Counted from the stretch's first letter, positions 1-8,947 are shown. The stretch: DNA of 64,000 bases from Aureisphaera galaxeae (GCF_028561275.1 NZ_JAQQTF010000002.1:951592-1015591), one strand, 5' to 3'. Made by a program: numbers and translations. The notes: generated from the sequence alone by a model not told the origin.

Positions 1-703
1 CGAGGGTGTTGATTGTTACGGAATCGGGTTCGATGGAACTAATTTCCGAATTGAAAATCGCCTTTATACTACCTTCCTTTATTCTATTATCAATGTCTGG
101 GCGTACCCAGTATTTTACACGTTCGCCAATCTGTGGGCCGCGTACTACCATAGTGACATCACCGCCCTTTCGCCAGATTTCCAAAGCCGCATCTACGGCA
201 CTGTTACTCGCACCTACAATAATGATTTTGCGCATCACAAAGGGATGTGCTTCTTTGAAGTAATGGGAGACTTTGGGGAGATCTTCACCGGGTACATTCA
301 GGAGTTTCGGAATGTCATAGAAACCTGTACAAATAATGGTATTCTTTGCGATATACATCTGCTTTTCCGATTGAATATGGAATAGGTGATCCTTCTTTTC
401 TACCTTCAGTACTTTTTCAAATAAATGAATCGCAAGATCATTGGAGGTGGCTACCCTGCGGTAGTATTCCAACGCCTCATTTCTATTCGGCTTTGGGTTG
501 TTACTTATAAAGGGGATATTGTCTATTTCCAACTTTTCCGAAGTGGAAAAGAAAGTCATATTTAAAGGGTAATTGTACAGCGAATTGCACAAGGCCCCCT
601 TTTCCAATACCACATAATTGAGGTTCTTCTTTTTACATTCCAAAGCACAGGCAATTCCAATGGGACCACCGCCTATGATAACTACATCCAAATCTTTTTG
701 CAT
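1..703 (-). CDS. YpdA-like FAD/NAD(P)-dependent oxidoreductase, 3' part outside window
   Basis: The frame is open from an ATG at 701-703 leftward to the window edge, giving 234 codons of the N-terminal part. Residues 11-16 read GGGPIG, an FAD-binding Rossmann motif. A second nucleotide-binding motif, VGASNSAVDAA, lies near residue 165. The spacing and the segment around YNYPLNMTFF resemble the YpdA family (putative bacillithiol disulfide reductase), which is related to thioredoxin reductase but lacks its CxxC pair; no CxxC is visible here. The likely role is NADPH-dependent thiol redox maintenance in the cytoplasm. The C-terminal third is not visible, so the family call is good but the substrate is inferred. 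Confidence 0.8.
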   Translation of the reverse strand, partial: MQKDLDVVIIGGGPIGIACALECKKKNLNYVVLEKGALCNSLYNYPLNMTFFSTSEKLEIDNIPFISNNPKPNRNEALEYYRRVATSNDLAIHLFEKVLKVEKKDHLFHIQSEKQMYIAKNTIICTGFYDIPKLLNVPGEDLPKVSHYFKEAHPFVMRKIIIVGASNSAVDAALEIWRKGGDVTMVVRGPQIGERVKYWVRPDIDNRIKEGSIKAIFNSEISSIEPDSVTINTL

Positions 704-749
704 ACCCAAAATTACTACTTTGCTGTGAAACAAATAGGACGTAAAAATT

Positions 750-785
750 ATGAACCCATTACTACGAAGCAGTAATGGGCTCACA
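750..785 (-). terminator. Rho-independent terminator after the first NHL-repeat gene
   Basis: CCCATTACT at 755-763 pairs with AGTAATGGG at 771-779 around a 7-nt loop. Read on the minus strand the stem is followed by an A/T-rich stretch (TTCATAATTTTT). It separates the 813-1922 gene from the oxidoreductase downstream of it. Confidence 0.6.
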
Positions 786-812
786 AAAAACAAAAACTCA
801 GTAATCTGAAAC

Positions 813-1922
813 TCAGTTTACCAACAGTTTTTGGGTCAAGGAGGTACCGTTGGTGCCGGTGGTTCGTATGAAATACAAACCAGAAGCAAGATGGGAAGCA
901 TCCCAGAGGAGGGTTTGCGCGAGATCTATTTCTTCCACCAATGCACCCGATATAGAATATACCAATAGGCTTTCAAAATTCGCAGCAAGACGGGAGGAGA
1001 TCTCAAAAACGGTTCCCATGGTAGGGACCATTATTTGAGCTTGCCTTTCATTTTCGGCAATAGACAAACTAGGCACACGTACCCGAACAAAGTTGGGGGT
1101 ATTTAGTGTTCCGCCGTTATCCCATTGCCCCAATGGGGTTCCACCTGAAGTGAATTCTGAAATTTTATTTCCGCCCCTTTCAGCAATTAAAAGATTACCG
1201 TTCGGTAAGTAATCATAGCCTTCGGGGTTAGCAATTCCTGTAATGATATGGTCTATAAAAGTACCCGATGCATCGAATCGGGATACGCGATTGGCACTGT
1301 AATCCAGTGCCCATAATTCATTTTCATCGGTGAACCAGATATTTGTTGGACCTACTAAAATAGCAGTGTCACCAAAAATACTTATAGGATCTCCATTGGT
1401 GTCGAACATCGTTACACTACCGTTGGTACCATTGGCCCATGTAGAGATGTACAGATTATTGGACGTGTCCCAATCGATACCAATGGACTGAAATATTCCA
1501 ATACTCGTAAACTCATCTACAAAATTACCATTGAGGTCGAAACGAACGGTTTTAAAATTGCTGTTCCATTGTAGTACATAGATGAGCCCTTCATCTTCGC
1601 GATATTCCATACGGGTGGCCCCTTGTATGGAATAGCCAGATGAAAATTCACCCATATAGTCCCCGGTTTCCCCATCGTACTGTAAAATAGCATTGTTTAG
1701 GAATCCGGAAATAAGAACACTTCCATCGGGATGGAATACAATATCCTGTGGGTTGGAAAGACCTCCTGAATTGGCATCAATGAACACCTCCAGGAAGTTT
1801 CCATCCACATCGTACTTGTTAACAGCGTTATTGCCCCTATCGCTGGCGAATACCGCGATATCCTGAGCGCATACCATTAAAGGTATACACCACAGCCATA
1901 GGAGCATGATTGGTTTTTTCAT
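813..1922 (-). CDS. Secreted NHL-type beta-propeller protein with T9SS type A sorting domain
   Basis: A 369-aa exported protein. Residues 1-19 form a signal peptide ending in CAQ. Residues of about 25-285 hold six repeated segments of the NHL/SMP-30 kind, such as NPQDIVFHPDGSVLISG, GPTNIWFTDENELWALD and NPEGYDYLPNGNLLIAE, typical of a six-bladed propeller. The last ~80 residues have the layout of a T9SS type A sorting domain, ending with LASGLYFIRT and a basic/polar tail. The usual PNPTxG entry motif is replaced by VPTMG. No catalytic residues were recognised; the ligand is unknown. It lies 111 nt downstream of a paralogue with the same layout, so tandem duplication is likely. Confidence 0.8.
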   Translation of the reverse strand: MKKPIMLLWLWCIPLMVCAQDIAVFASDRGNNAVNKYDVDGNFLEVFIDANSGGLSNPQDIVFHPDGSVLISGFLNNAILQYDGETGDYMGEFSSGYSIQGATRMEYREDEGLIYVLQWNSNFKTVRFDLNGNFVDEFTSIGIFQSIGIDWDTSNNLYISTWANGTNGSVTMFDTNGDPISIFGDTAILVGPTNIWFTDENELWALDYSANRVSRFDASGTFIDHIITGIANPEGYDYLPNGNLLIAERGGNKISEFTSGGTPLGQWDNGGTLNTPNFVRVRVPSLSIAENERQAQIMVPTMGTVFEISSRLAANFESLLVYSISGALVEEIDLAQTLLWDASHLASGLYFIRTTGTNGTSLTQKLLVN

Positions 1923-2033
1923 AGCTTATGTTTTTTATTTCAATATAGAAAATATGGGTTAAGCCAAAGGTAAGCCCGACAAAGTCTTACATACCCAATC
2001 TACCGTTAACATACGTCCGTAGCCTCGTTCTAA

Positions 2034-3167
2034 TTATCGTTTTACAACGATTTTTCGCGTTCCTTTTTTATCATTGTCCAAAGTAATCACTAAGAAGTAG
2101 ATCCCCTCGGCATGGGAAGAAGCATTCCATACAATGGTTTCAGAAATGGGAAGGTCCGCTATTTTCTTTCCATCCATCCCGATCACTTCTATTTGCTTCA
2201 CCGGAGCGGCATCAGTTCTTATCTGGAATTCGTTTCCCATGGTTGGTGCTACTTTTACCTTGTTAAGTTCTACGTCTTCTACGCTGGCCACTACATTTTC
2301 CCTTACAATGACAGCATTGGGTTGTAAAAGACCACCAGAGCCGCTAGGAACCAAGCTTCCTAAGGAAGTTCCATCGGGTTCAAATTGATCGATACTGGCG
2401 TTACCACCATTACCTACCAAGATATTTCCGTTAGGTAGAAAGTCCACCCCTTCTACTTGTGGAAGACCTGCGGCAAACGTACCGACATAGGTTGGGTTGG
2501 CGTCAAATTCTTCAATGTTGCTGCCGTTCCAGTCCAGTACAAAGAGATGGTCGTTGTCATCGAAAAAGATATTGGTGGGGCCTACAAGTTCTGTGTTTAC
2601 ATACTCTCCCACATAATTTCCGCTTGGATTGAATTGGTGCACATTATCCCCCACAAAGGAAGAAACGTACAAATTTCCGGCACTGTCCCAATCGATACCG
2701 ATGCTTTGGGCTATCCCGACATCCGTATATTCACCCATGGGGGTTCCGTCCAATTCGAAGCGTAGCACTTTATTGTCTGTATTGCTCCATTGCACAACAT
2801 ATAGGTAGCCGTCGTCACCAATTTTCATACGGGTAGGGCCTCCCGCTACGGTAGCAAAGTCCTCGATAAAGGCACCTGTTGATGCGTTATGCTTCGTAAT
2901 CTTACCGCCAACCAAACTTGAGATGAGCATGGCGTTTTCGCTCTCTAGGAAAACGATATCCTGAGGCCAGCCAATGCCATTGCTTACAAAAAAGTCATTA
3001 TCCACCAAAGTAACGGGATTACTTCCGTCGATATCGTAACGCAGTATTTGCCATGGTGGAATACTAAAGCCACCTGCATCACTTACGTAGATAAAGTCCT
3101 GTTGTGCAAAGAAGGGGCTGGCAATGCACAGTACTGCCAGTGTTAAAAATAGTTTTAGATTTTTCAT
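2034..3167 (-). CDS. Secreted NHL-type beta-propeller protein with T9SS type A sorting domain (paralogue)
   Basis: A 377-aa paralogue of the next gene. The signal peptide is residues 1-21 (cleavage after FFAQ). NHL-like repeats follow, with segments WPQDIVFLESENAMLISS, SIGIDWDSAGNLYVSS, GPTNIFFDDNDHLFVLD and VEGVDFLPNGNILVGN matching the neighbour almost position for position. The C-terminus is a T9SS type A domain with APTMG in place of PNPTxG, ending HAEGIYFLVIT and a basic KIVVKR. Secretion across the outer membrane and attachment to the cell surface are expected from the family; the molecule bound by the propeller cannot be told. Confidence 0.8.
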   Translation of the reverse strand: MKNLKLFLTLAVLCIASPFFAQQDFIYVSDAGGFSIPPWQILRYDIDGSNPVTLVDNDFFVSNGIGWPQDIVFLESENAMLISSLVGGKITKHNASTGAFIEDFATVAGGPTRMKIGDDGYLYVVQWSNTDNKVLRFELDGTPMGEYTDVGIAQSIGIDWDSAGNLYVSSFVGDNVHQFNPSGNYVGEYVNTELVGPTNIFFDDNDHLFVLDWNGSNIEEFDANPTYVGTFAAGLPQVEGVDFLPNGNILVGNGGNASIDQFEPDGTSLGSLVPSGSGGLLQPNAVIVRENVVASVEDVELNKVKVAPTMGNEFQIRTDAAPVKQIEVIGMDGKKIADLPISETIVWNASSHAEGIYFLVITLDNDKKGTRKIVVKR

Positions 3168-3254
3168 AGAAATTGGAATTTTAAAGTTATCTACTTCGAA
3201 GTACCATATTCCTATAGAATAACCCGTTCAATTTTATAATTGTAGACTCTTTAT

Positions 3255-4355
3255 TTAAGTTTTAAGACCTTCGGTTTGGGCATTTCGGTACTGAGTAGGT
3301 GTACAGTTGAATTTTTTCTTGAAGGCGTTGTAGAAGGTGGCCTTGTTATTAAAGCCTACATCGAAATAGATACTTTTAATGCTAGAAGCATCCCCTTCAC
3401 TTAAAAGACGCTGTGCTTCCAACAATCTGTACTCGTTTACGAATTGATTGAAGTTCTTGCCCGCTTTTTTATTGATGACTTTAGAAAGTAGATGGGTAGA
3501 GAATCCCAATTGATCGGCCAAATGAACCAATCTAAGTTCATTGTCTATAAAAGGTTTTTCTTGCTCCATATGCTGGGTAAGCTTTTCGAAAAGCTCACTC
3601 ATTAGGGACGCTTCGAAAGATTCATTCTTGTTTTTAATGGGAAGGAAAAGCTGTGAGTACAATTCGCCATTAAAAATCTGGGGTTGCATGAAGATGAAAT
3701 ATCCAATAGTATAAATCCCCAAGCTCATCGTTACCGAAATCATATAATCCCATTCGCTACTAAAGAAAGGGAACCTTACCAGTACGTAATACGATATGTA
3801 CGCCAAGACAAATACGAAATAAAGACTTGCCAGAATTCGGGTCCAACGGTTTCGTACTTTAGACAATTCGGAGGATTTGTCGGTGTTCTTATACACCAAT
3901 CGGAAGAATAGGAAAGTGTAGATAAGCATATGGGCTGCGATGAACCAATGCTGTTGAATCAATTTTAAAAAGACGATTCGGCTTTCGGTGAGTCCCAAGT
4001 ATTTCATCCATAGTACCACATTGGGGATAAGAGCAATGGCTGCAGGTAAAAAGTGGAGGGCGTAATTAAAAGAAACTTCCTTTTTATATAACCTTAATAA
4101 GTAAAGATAGAGTAGAGGACCCGTCACGTAATAGCAGAGCGGAGGTAGTAATACAAGGTATGGAAAGGTTTCCTCATACCGTGTCCAAAACAATACATAT
4201 TGAAACAATATGACCGAGAACGCCAGAATTAAAAAAGCAATGGGCAGGTTCTTTTTATTTCTACTGGAAATTAGTAATGTAAAAAGAAAAATACCTAGGG
4301 CTACGGCCAATAAAAATCCAGAGGTCCAAGTATCTAATGAAGGTGCGGTTTCCAT
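3255..4355 (-). CDS. Membrane-anchored AraC-family transcriptional regulator
   Basis: 366 aa. About the first 225 residues are strongly hydrophobic with seven or so membrane helices (for example residues 12-30, 37-54, 66-90 and 190-225). After a linker, residues of about 255-360 form an AraC-type DNA-binding domain with two helix-turn-helix motifs: LADQLGFSTHLLSKVINKKAGKNFNQ and IKSIYFDVGFNNKATFYNAFKKKF. This seven-helix plus AraC architecture is common in Bacteroidota; the membrane part is thought to sense a signal. It is transcribed divergently from the Crp-type regulator at 4512, with 156 bp between them. Its targets are unknown. Confidence 0.85.
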   Translation of the reverse strand: METAPSLDTWTSGFLLAVALGIFLFTLLISSRNKKNLPIAFLILAFSVILFQYVLFWTRYEETFPYLVLLPPLCYYVTGPLLYLYLLRLYKKEVSFNYALHFLPAAIALIPNVVLWMKYLGLTESRIVFLKLIQQHWFIAAHMLIYTFLFFRLVYKNTDKSSELSKVRNRWTRILASLYFVFVLAYISYYVLVRFPFFSSEWDYMISVTMSLGIYTIGYFIFMQPQIFNGELYSQLFLPIKNKNESFEASLMSELFEKLTQHMEQEKPFIDNELRLVHLADQLGFSTHLLSKVINKKAGKNFNQFVNEYRLLEAQRLLSEGDASSIKSIYFDVGFNNKATFYNAFKKKFNCTPTQYRNAQTEGLKT

Positions 4356-4477
4356 CCATTCAATTTTAATTTCAAGATACGATATTTACATTTTGGGAGG
4401 TAAAAAGTTATAAGATTAAACCTTTTGAGGATGTTTTGGGCTTAGCGCCCTTTTCAATTTCACCCAAGGGAATCCCG

Positions 4478-4485
4478 TATATTTG
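4478..4485 (+). promoter_or_regulatory. Candidate -7 box for the Crp/Fnr-type gene
   Basis: TATATTTG matches the Bacteroidota -7 consensus TAnnTTTG and lies 26 nt before the ATG at 4512. No TTTG -33 box at the usual distance was found. Confidence 0.4.
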
Positions 4486-4511
4486 TTTCATGGATTGATG
4501 CAAAATCTGTT

Positions 4512-5045
4512 ATGTCTGTTAAACCAACCATAAACGAATCGTTACATAGCCTTCAAAATTTGAAGAAAGGAGAATTATTTCTTCAATTTGGCAAACCCTG
4601 TACGACTATAGGAATGCTGAAAAAGGGTGTCATGCGCGGTTTTGTATATGACAATGAAGGAGAAGAAATCACGACGCATTTTTATCAGGAAGGAGATATG
4701 GTCATAGGAAGTTTTATTCCAAAGACAAATGCGGCCATGTCCGTGGAAGCTTTAGAGGATTGTGAATTGACCACGGCAGATTATGCAGAGGTGGTGTCTT
4801 GGGTAAATAGGGATAGGGAAATAACGGAGGTTATTACTGCGCAGTTTCAGAAGCTGAACAATCAATTGCAATCCCGTTTAGTGACATTGCTCAATCTCAA
4901 TTCTTTGGAAAAATATGAATTGTTCTTAGATGAGTTTCCGAGTTTAATCAACCGAATTCCGCATTATTATATTGCCAATTACTTGGGCATAACCCCAACA
5001 CAATTAAGTAGAGCACGAAAGCAATTTATCGACAAATGTAAATGA
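4512..5045 (+). CDS. Crp/Fnr-family transcriptional regulator
   Basis: 177 aa. Residues of about 15-110 form a cyclic-nucleotide-binding beta-roll (LKKGELFLQFGKPCTTIGMLKKGVMRG, then GEEITTHFYQEGDMVIGS). The C-terminal region carries a short winged-helix HTH, IANYLGITPTQLSRARK, at about residues 153-169. It is shorter than classical Crp (about 210 aa), as is usual for the Flavobacteriaceae members of this group. It lacks the arginine-rich cAMP pocket signature, so the ligand is unknown. It is followed closely by two more plus-strand genes and is divergent to the AraC regulator. Confidence 0.85.
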   Translation: MSVKPTINESLHSLQNLKKGELFLQFGKPCTTIGMLKKGVMRGFVYDNEGEEITTHFYQEGDMVIGSFIPKTNAAMSVEALEDCELTTADYAEVVSWVNRDREITEVITAQFQKLNNQLQSRLVTLLNLNSLEKYELFLDEFPSLINRIPHYYIANYLGITPTQLSRARKQFIDKCK

Positions 5046-5098
5046 GAAAGTTTCCGGTACGCTGTTCCTTTGCCTTATGAAAACAATAGGAACCGATT

Positions 5099-5512
5099 AT
5101 GGAAAAGCATTTCGATCTAAACAATAGTGTTTTTGAAGAACAATTTGCTAGCGCAACCTTGGATCCCAAATTATTTAGCCATGAGGCACATTTACGACTC
5201 GCTTGGATACACATAAACAAATATGGTGTTAAGCAAGCAGAAGAGAATGTTGCTACACAATTGCTGAATTTCGTGGAACGGTTAGGAGAAAGGGATAAAT
5301 ACAATGAAACCCTTACGGTGGCGGCTGTTAAGATGATGGGGCACTTTATGCAAAGGTCAAAATCTGAAAGCTTTCAAGATTTTATCACAGCATGGCCGCA
5401 GTTAAAGAGTGGGTTTAAAGGGTTGATACAGAGTCATTATAGTATCGACATCTTTACGGATGAGGAAGCGAAAAAGGAATATCTGGCACCCGATCTATTG
5501 CCTTTTGATTGA
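5099..5512 (+). CDS. Conserved-looking protein of unknown function
   Basis: 137 aa, soluble and predicted mostly helical, with no signal peptide or membrane segment. The segment FSHEAHLRLAWIHINKYG is histidine-rich and followed by a long helix. I do not recognise the family. It lies 53 nt after the Crp/Fnr-type gene and 43 nt before a methyltransferase on the same strand, so the three could form an operon. Codon use resembles the neighbours, which supports a real gene. Confidence 0.7.
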   Translation: MEKHFDLNNSVFEEQFASATLDPKLFSHEAHLRLAWIHINKYGVKQAEENVATQLLNFVERLGERDKYNETLTVAAVKMMGHFMQRSKSESFQDFITAWPQLKSGFKGLIQSHYSIDIFTDEEAKKEYLAPDLLPFD

Positions 5513-5555
5513 CGAGGGTCGTTTTCCTATCTTTAAGCCAAAGTATCCATAGTCA

Positions 5556-6311
5556 GTGATCCCTATCGATTCCCTTACCATTAAAAACGATGTAGCCTAC
5601 CTAACTGAAGAGATAGGCCTATTTGGTGATTCCTATGTCGCTGTTCGGGAAAAAGAAGGAAGAATCTTAACGGATGAGGAGGTTTCTCAACTACCTTATG
5701 TAGCTAAAGAAAATAGGAATGCTGGAGAATGGCAGATGCGAAATAAATCGGCCGCTCGATTTATCAGTTATCTGAGAAATAAATCGAAAAGTACCATTTT
5801 AGAAGTGGGTTGTGGTAATGGTTGGTTCAGTCATGCCATGGCTTTCGGGAGTCACAGTGTAGTGGGGCTGGACATTAATGTTCCGGAATTGGAACAGGCA
5901 GCACGCGTGTTTAAAAAAGAAAACTTGCAGTTCGTTTATGGCGATTTGTTTGCCATTGGCGATGTCTTTAAGCATCGATTCGATATCATTGTGCTCAATG
6001 CCAGTGTTCAGTATTTCGAAGATTTCGATCGATTATTCGGAAAACTGAAAGCATTTCTCACACCAAAGGGAGAAATTCACATCATTGACAGTCCATTTTA
6101 TCCCGCCACGGAAGTAGCCGACGCCAAAAAGAGAACTGAAGAATACTATAAGGGATTGGGCTTTCCTGAAATGGCACAGTATTACTTTCACCACTCTTTA
6201 GAGGCGATAAAAGACTTCACCTTTTTATACCGTCCCAAGAATAGCCTATGGAATCGGGCGTTGGGGAAAAAGGATTCTCCCTTCCCTTGGGTGTGCTTTA
6301 GAAAAAGTTGA
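5556..6311 (+). CDS. Class I SAM-dependent methyltransferase
   Basis: 251 aa with a GTG start at 5556. The Rossmann methyltransferase core spans about residues 75-195: motif I is ILEVGCGNGWFSHAMA, the acidic loop after strand 2 is VVGLDINVPELEQA, then FVYGDLFAI and FDIIVLNASVQYFEDF (motif IV). The C-terminal segment has HHSLEAIKDFTFLYRP. The sequence fits a small-molecule or lipid/quinone type methyltransferase of the Methyltransf_11 kind, but nothing visible fixes the substrate. It converges on rpe, with only 7 nt between the stop codons. Confidence 0.8.
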   Translation: MIPIDSLTIKNDVAYLTEEIGLFGDSYVAVREKEGRILTDEEVSQLPYVAKENRNAGEWQMRNKSAARFISYLRNKSKSTILEVGCGNGWFSHAMAFGSHSVVGLDINVPELEQAARVFKKENLQFVYGDLFAIGDVFKHRFDIIVLNASVQYFEDFDRLFGKLKAFLTPKGEIHIIDSPFYPATEVADAKKRTEEYYKGLGFPEMAQYYFHHSLEAIKDFTFLYRPKNSLWNRALGKKDSPFPWVCFRKS

Positions 6312-6318
6312 TTTTAAA

Positions 6319-6978
6319 CTACCCTACCAATTTTTTCAAATCGGCAACGGTGGCGATGGGGTCGTCGGACTTAAAGACATAGCTTCCGGCTACCAATACG
6401 TCGGCCCCAGCTTCTTTCAATTGAAGTGCATTCTTGTTGGTTACCCCGCCATCGATTTCAATTTTGGTATTTGCTCCTTTTTTATCGATGATTTTGCGAA
6501 GTGCCTTTACCTTGTTATAGGTGTTTTCAATAAAACTTTGACCGCCAAATCCAGGGTTTACACTCATTAGGCAAACCAAATCTATATCTTGAATAATATC
6601 TTCGAGTAGATGAACATTGGTGTGCGGGTTCAAGGCCACTCCAGCCTTCATGCCTTCCGCTTTTATAGCTTGTAGGGTACGGTGAAGATGCGTGCAAGCT
6701 TCGTAATGTACAGTAAGGATGTCGGCACCTAACTGAGCAAAGGTTTTAATGTAGCGATCGGGTTCAACGATCATCAGGTGCACGTCTATGGTCTTTTGTG
6801 CATGCTTTACGATATCCCGTAAAACTGGCATTCCGAAAGAAATATTGGGGACAAAAACACCGTCCATGATATCTATATGAAACCAGTCGGCTTCACTTTC
6901 ATTAATCATTTCTACATCGCGTTGTAAGTTGGCAAAATCGGCCGCCAGCACCGAAGGTGCAATGAGTGTCTCGCTCAT
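6319..6978 (-). CDS. rpe: Ribulose-phosphate 3-epimerase
   Basis: 219 aa, full length for the family. It interconverts D-ribulose 5-phosphate and D-xylulose 5-phosphate in the pentose phosphate pathway. Visible signatures are the N-terminal APSVLAADFANL, the metal/catalytic segment WFHIDIMDGVFVPNISFG, the strand DVHLMIVEP, the catalytic loop MSVNPGFGGQSFI, and EIDGGVTNKNA with the second catalytic Asp. The phosphate-binding end is VAGSYVF. A promoter matching the group consensus lies directly upstream, giving a very short leader. Confidence 0.97.
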   Translation of the reverse strand: MSETLIAPSVLAADFANLQRDVEMINESEADWFHIDIMDGVFVPNISFGMPVLRDIVKHAQKTIDVHLMIVEPDRYIKTFAQLGADILTVHYEACTHLHRTLQAIKAEGMKAGVALNPHTNVHLLEDIIQDIDLVCLMSVNPGFGGQSFIENTYNKVKALRKIIDKKGANTKIEIDGGVTNKNALQLKEAGADVLVAGSYVFKSDDPIATVADLKKLVG

Positions 6979-6995
6979 AGGATTGTTGGTTTGGG

Positions 6996-7028
6996 CAAAA
7001 GTACGGATTATGGAACTATAAAACCAAA
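6996..7028 (-). promoter_or_regulatory. Promoter of rpe
   Basis: Read on the minus strand, TTTG at 7028-7025 and TACTTTTG at 7003-6996 are separated by 21 nt, matching the Bacteroidota vegetative promoter (TTTG, then TAnnTTTG). The start codon is at 6978, so the transcript would begin about 10 nt before it. Confidence 0.55.
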
Positions 7029-7034
7029 GGCCTT

Positions 7035-7448
7035 TTAAATCAAAGCCAAAAACTTTTGGGTAAGATAAGCCACTTCCGAATAACCTTCTGGGTTGTACTC
7101 CTTTTCCATTTTAAGGTAGTTGTACACCCCTTTTATCTCGGAAGGATTCAATAGCACGGTAAAGCTGGATTTATAGGTTTCGAACAATCGAGATCTGTTA
7201 TGCCGCTCAACAACTTTAATAACATTATAATGCCTTGGGTCGTTCTTTATTTTTTCGAAAAGAGCGATGAGTTCTTCTTTTTGGGAAGTGGGACATTCTA
7301 ATATTTGAAAAAAATTACCCTCCTTGAATACCAAAATGCCACTGACGCGTCTTGCGTTATTATCGGTTTCCGTTTGTTGTAATAGCTTTTCGATATCGGC
7401 TTCTTCCAAATAAGGTTGGGCCGTACTGTAATATATGATTGAGTACAC
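7035..7448 (-). CDS. Short BLUF-domain blue-light receptor
   Basis: 137 aa made up almost wholly of one BLUF domain (FAD-binding blue-light sensor). The residues that drive the photocycle in this family are present: Tyr6 in IIYYS, Asn30 in TDNNARR and Gln48 in FFQILE. The later segment DPRHYNVIKVVERHNRSR matches the domain's helix and strand region. No output domain is fused, so it should act by protein contact like PixD-type short BLUF proteins. It lies 58 nt downstream of a second BLUF gene on the same strand, probably co-transcribed. Confidence 0.9.
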   Translation of the reverse strand: MYSIIYYSTAQPYLEEADIEKLLQQTETDNNARRVSGILVFKEGNFFQILECPTSQKEELIALFEKIKNDPRHYNVIKVVERHNRSRLFETYKSSFTVLLNPSEIKGVYNYLKMEKEYNPEGYSEVAYLTQKFLALI

Positions 7449-7506
7449 GGTTGGTGTTTTTTAAAAAAACTATTAAATAAAACAGAAAAGGATTTTGTTT
7501 AACTTT

Positions 7507-7914
7507 TTAGGCGATGAAGTAATTGAGTTTTTCGGCAACTTCTTTGTGCTCTTTTTTGTCCAATGCCTGCTGAATTAATAATTTTAGGTTTGTCATATCA
7601 TCTTTGTCTGTGATGATGCTGAATCCAGTTTTGTACTTTTCAAATATCCTATTTCCCTTTTCTGTGTCCACGAGTTTAATGATATTGTAATGGCGTTCAT
7701 CTTCGGCTATAGTCTCGTAAAGACTACTAATAATGGGGTATTCGCCTTCCAACACCTGAAGGAACGTTTTGTCACTGTACAAAAGGATACCGGTAATTTC
7801 CAGATCCTGGTTGTTCAATTCGGTGCTTTCGAACAAAGAATTTAAGTCGCTTTCCGAGATATCCTTTACGGCGCGACTTACGTACACAATGGTACCAATT
7901 CCTTCTTCTTTCAT
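7507..7914 (-). CDS. Short BLUF-domain blue-light receptor (second copy)
   Basis: 135 aa, again a stand-alone BLUF domain. The conserved photocycle residues are Tyr11 (TIVYVS), Asn34 (ELNNQD) and Gln53 (TFLQVLEG); DERHYNIIKLVD follows as in the family. It is clearly diverged from the copy at 7035 (a minority of positions identical by eye), so the pair is an old duplication or assembled separately. A helical C-terminal extension of about 35 residues is the only candidate for partner binding. It sits between rpoD (upstream on the same strand, behind a terminator) and the other BLUF gene. Confidence 0.9.
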   Translation of the reverse strand: MKEEGIGTIVYVSRAVKDISESDLNSLFESTELNNQDLEITGILLYSDKTFLQVLEGEYPIISSLYETIAEDERHYNIIKLVDTEKGNRIFEKYKTGFSIITDKDDMTNLKLLIQQALDKKEHKEVAEKLNYFIA

Positions 7915-7993
7915 GACACAGGGTTAAAAAGTTAATTGAAATTTTGGAGTGTAAAAGTTAAACAAAATATTCAATTTATTTTCGCCCTTTAAC

Positions 7994-8022
7994 AAAAAAA
8001 CCTCCGGGAATCACTCCGGAGG
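7994..8022 (-). terminator. Terminator of rpoD
   Basis: CCTCCGG at 8001-8007 pairs with CCGGAGG at 8016-8022. On the minus strand the stem is followed by seven T (complement of 7994-8000). Confidence 0.75.
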
Positions 8023-8083
8023 CCATTCATCAATCAAAAAACGAACAGTTATGCTTTGTAACTGTTGTTGCTGTCATTGGGGA

Positions 8084-8947
8084 TTATCCCAAATATGTCT
8101 TTAAGATCTTACTTCTAGAAGTATGCTTCAATCTACGGATTGCTTTTTCCTTGATCTGGCGAACACGCTCTCGTGTGAGATCGAAAGTTTCACCAATTTC
8201 TTCAAGGGTCATTGGGTGCTGGTTCCCCAGTCCAAAGTACAATCTAATTACATCGGCTTCACGAGGGGTAAGCGTTTCTAAAGCACGCTCAATTTCCGTA
8301 CGCAAAGATTCGTGTAACAAAGATCGGTCTGGATTTGGAGATTCCCCACTACGCAATACGTCGTATAGATTAGAATCTTCTCCTTCTACTAGAGGAGCAT
8401 CCATGGATACGTGACGTCCAGAGTTTTTCATAGACTCCTTTACGTCGTTAATAGTCATGTCCAACTCCTTAGCAATTTCTTCTGCAGAAGGGGGACGTTC
8501 ATGGGCTTGCTCTAGGAAAGCAAAGGTCTTATTAATTTTGTTAATACTACCAATCTTGTTCAATGGCAAACGAACAATACGCGATTGTTCTGCCAATGCT
8601 TGTAGGATGGATTGACGAATCCACCAAACAGCATAAGAAATGAATTTAAATCCACGGGTTTCGTCAAAACGTTGTGCGGCTTTTATAAGCCCTAGGTTCC
8701 CTTCGTTGATAAGATCGGGAAGGGTTAATCCCTGATTTTGGTACTGTTTTGCTACCGAAACCACGAAACGAAGGTTTGCCTTGGTCAATTTCTCCAATGC
8801 ACGCTGGTCACCCGCTTTAATGCGCTGTGCCAATTCTACCTCTTCGTCTGCGGTAATTAAGTCAACTTTTCCAATTTCCTGTAGGTACTTGTCCAAAGAT
8901 GCAGTTTCCCTATTGGTAACCTGCTTCGTAATTTTAAGTTGTCTCAT
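8084..8947 (-). CDS. rpoD: Primary sigma factor RpoD (Bacteroidota type)
   Basis: 287 aa. It directs RNA polymerase to housekeeping promoters. Region 1.2 ([16 protein letters not shown]) is followed by region 2 with [33 protein letters not shown] and the promoter-melting helix [15 protein letters not shown]. Region 3 contains RLPLNKI, and region 4 contains [15 protein letters not shown] and [26 protein letters not shown]. The long N-terminal region 1.1 of proteobacterial sigma-70 is absent, as is typical of this phylum. A clear terminator follows. The upstream 291 nt (8948-9238) hold a hairpin but no confident promoter. Confidence 0.97.
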   Translation of the reverse strand: MRQLKITKQVTNRETASLDKYLQEIGKVDLITADEEVELAQRIKAGDQRALEKLTKANLRFVVSVAKQYQNQGLTLPDLINEGNLGLIKAAQRFDETRGFKFISYAVWWIRQSILQALAEQSRIVRLPLNKIGSINKINKTFAFLEQAHERPPSAEEIAKELDMTINDVKESMKNSGRHVSMDAPLVEGEDSNLYDVLRSGESPNPDRSLLHESLRTEIERALETLTPREADVIRLYFGLGNQHPMTLEEIGETFDLTRERVRQIKEKAIRRLKHTSRSKILKTYLG

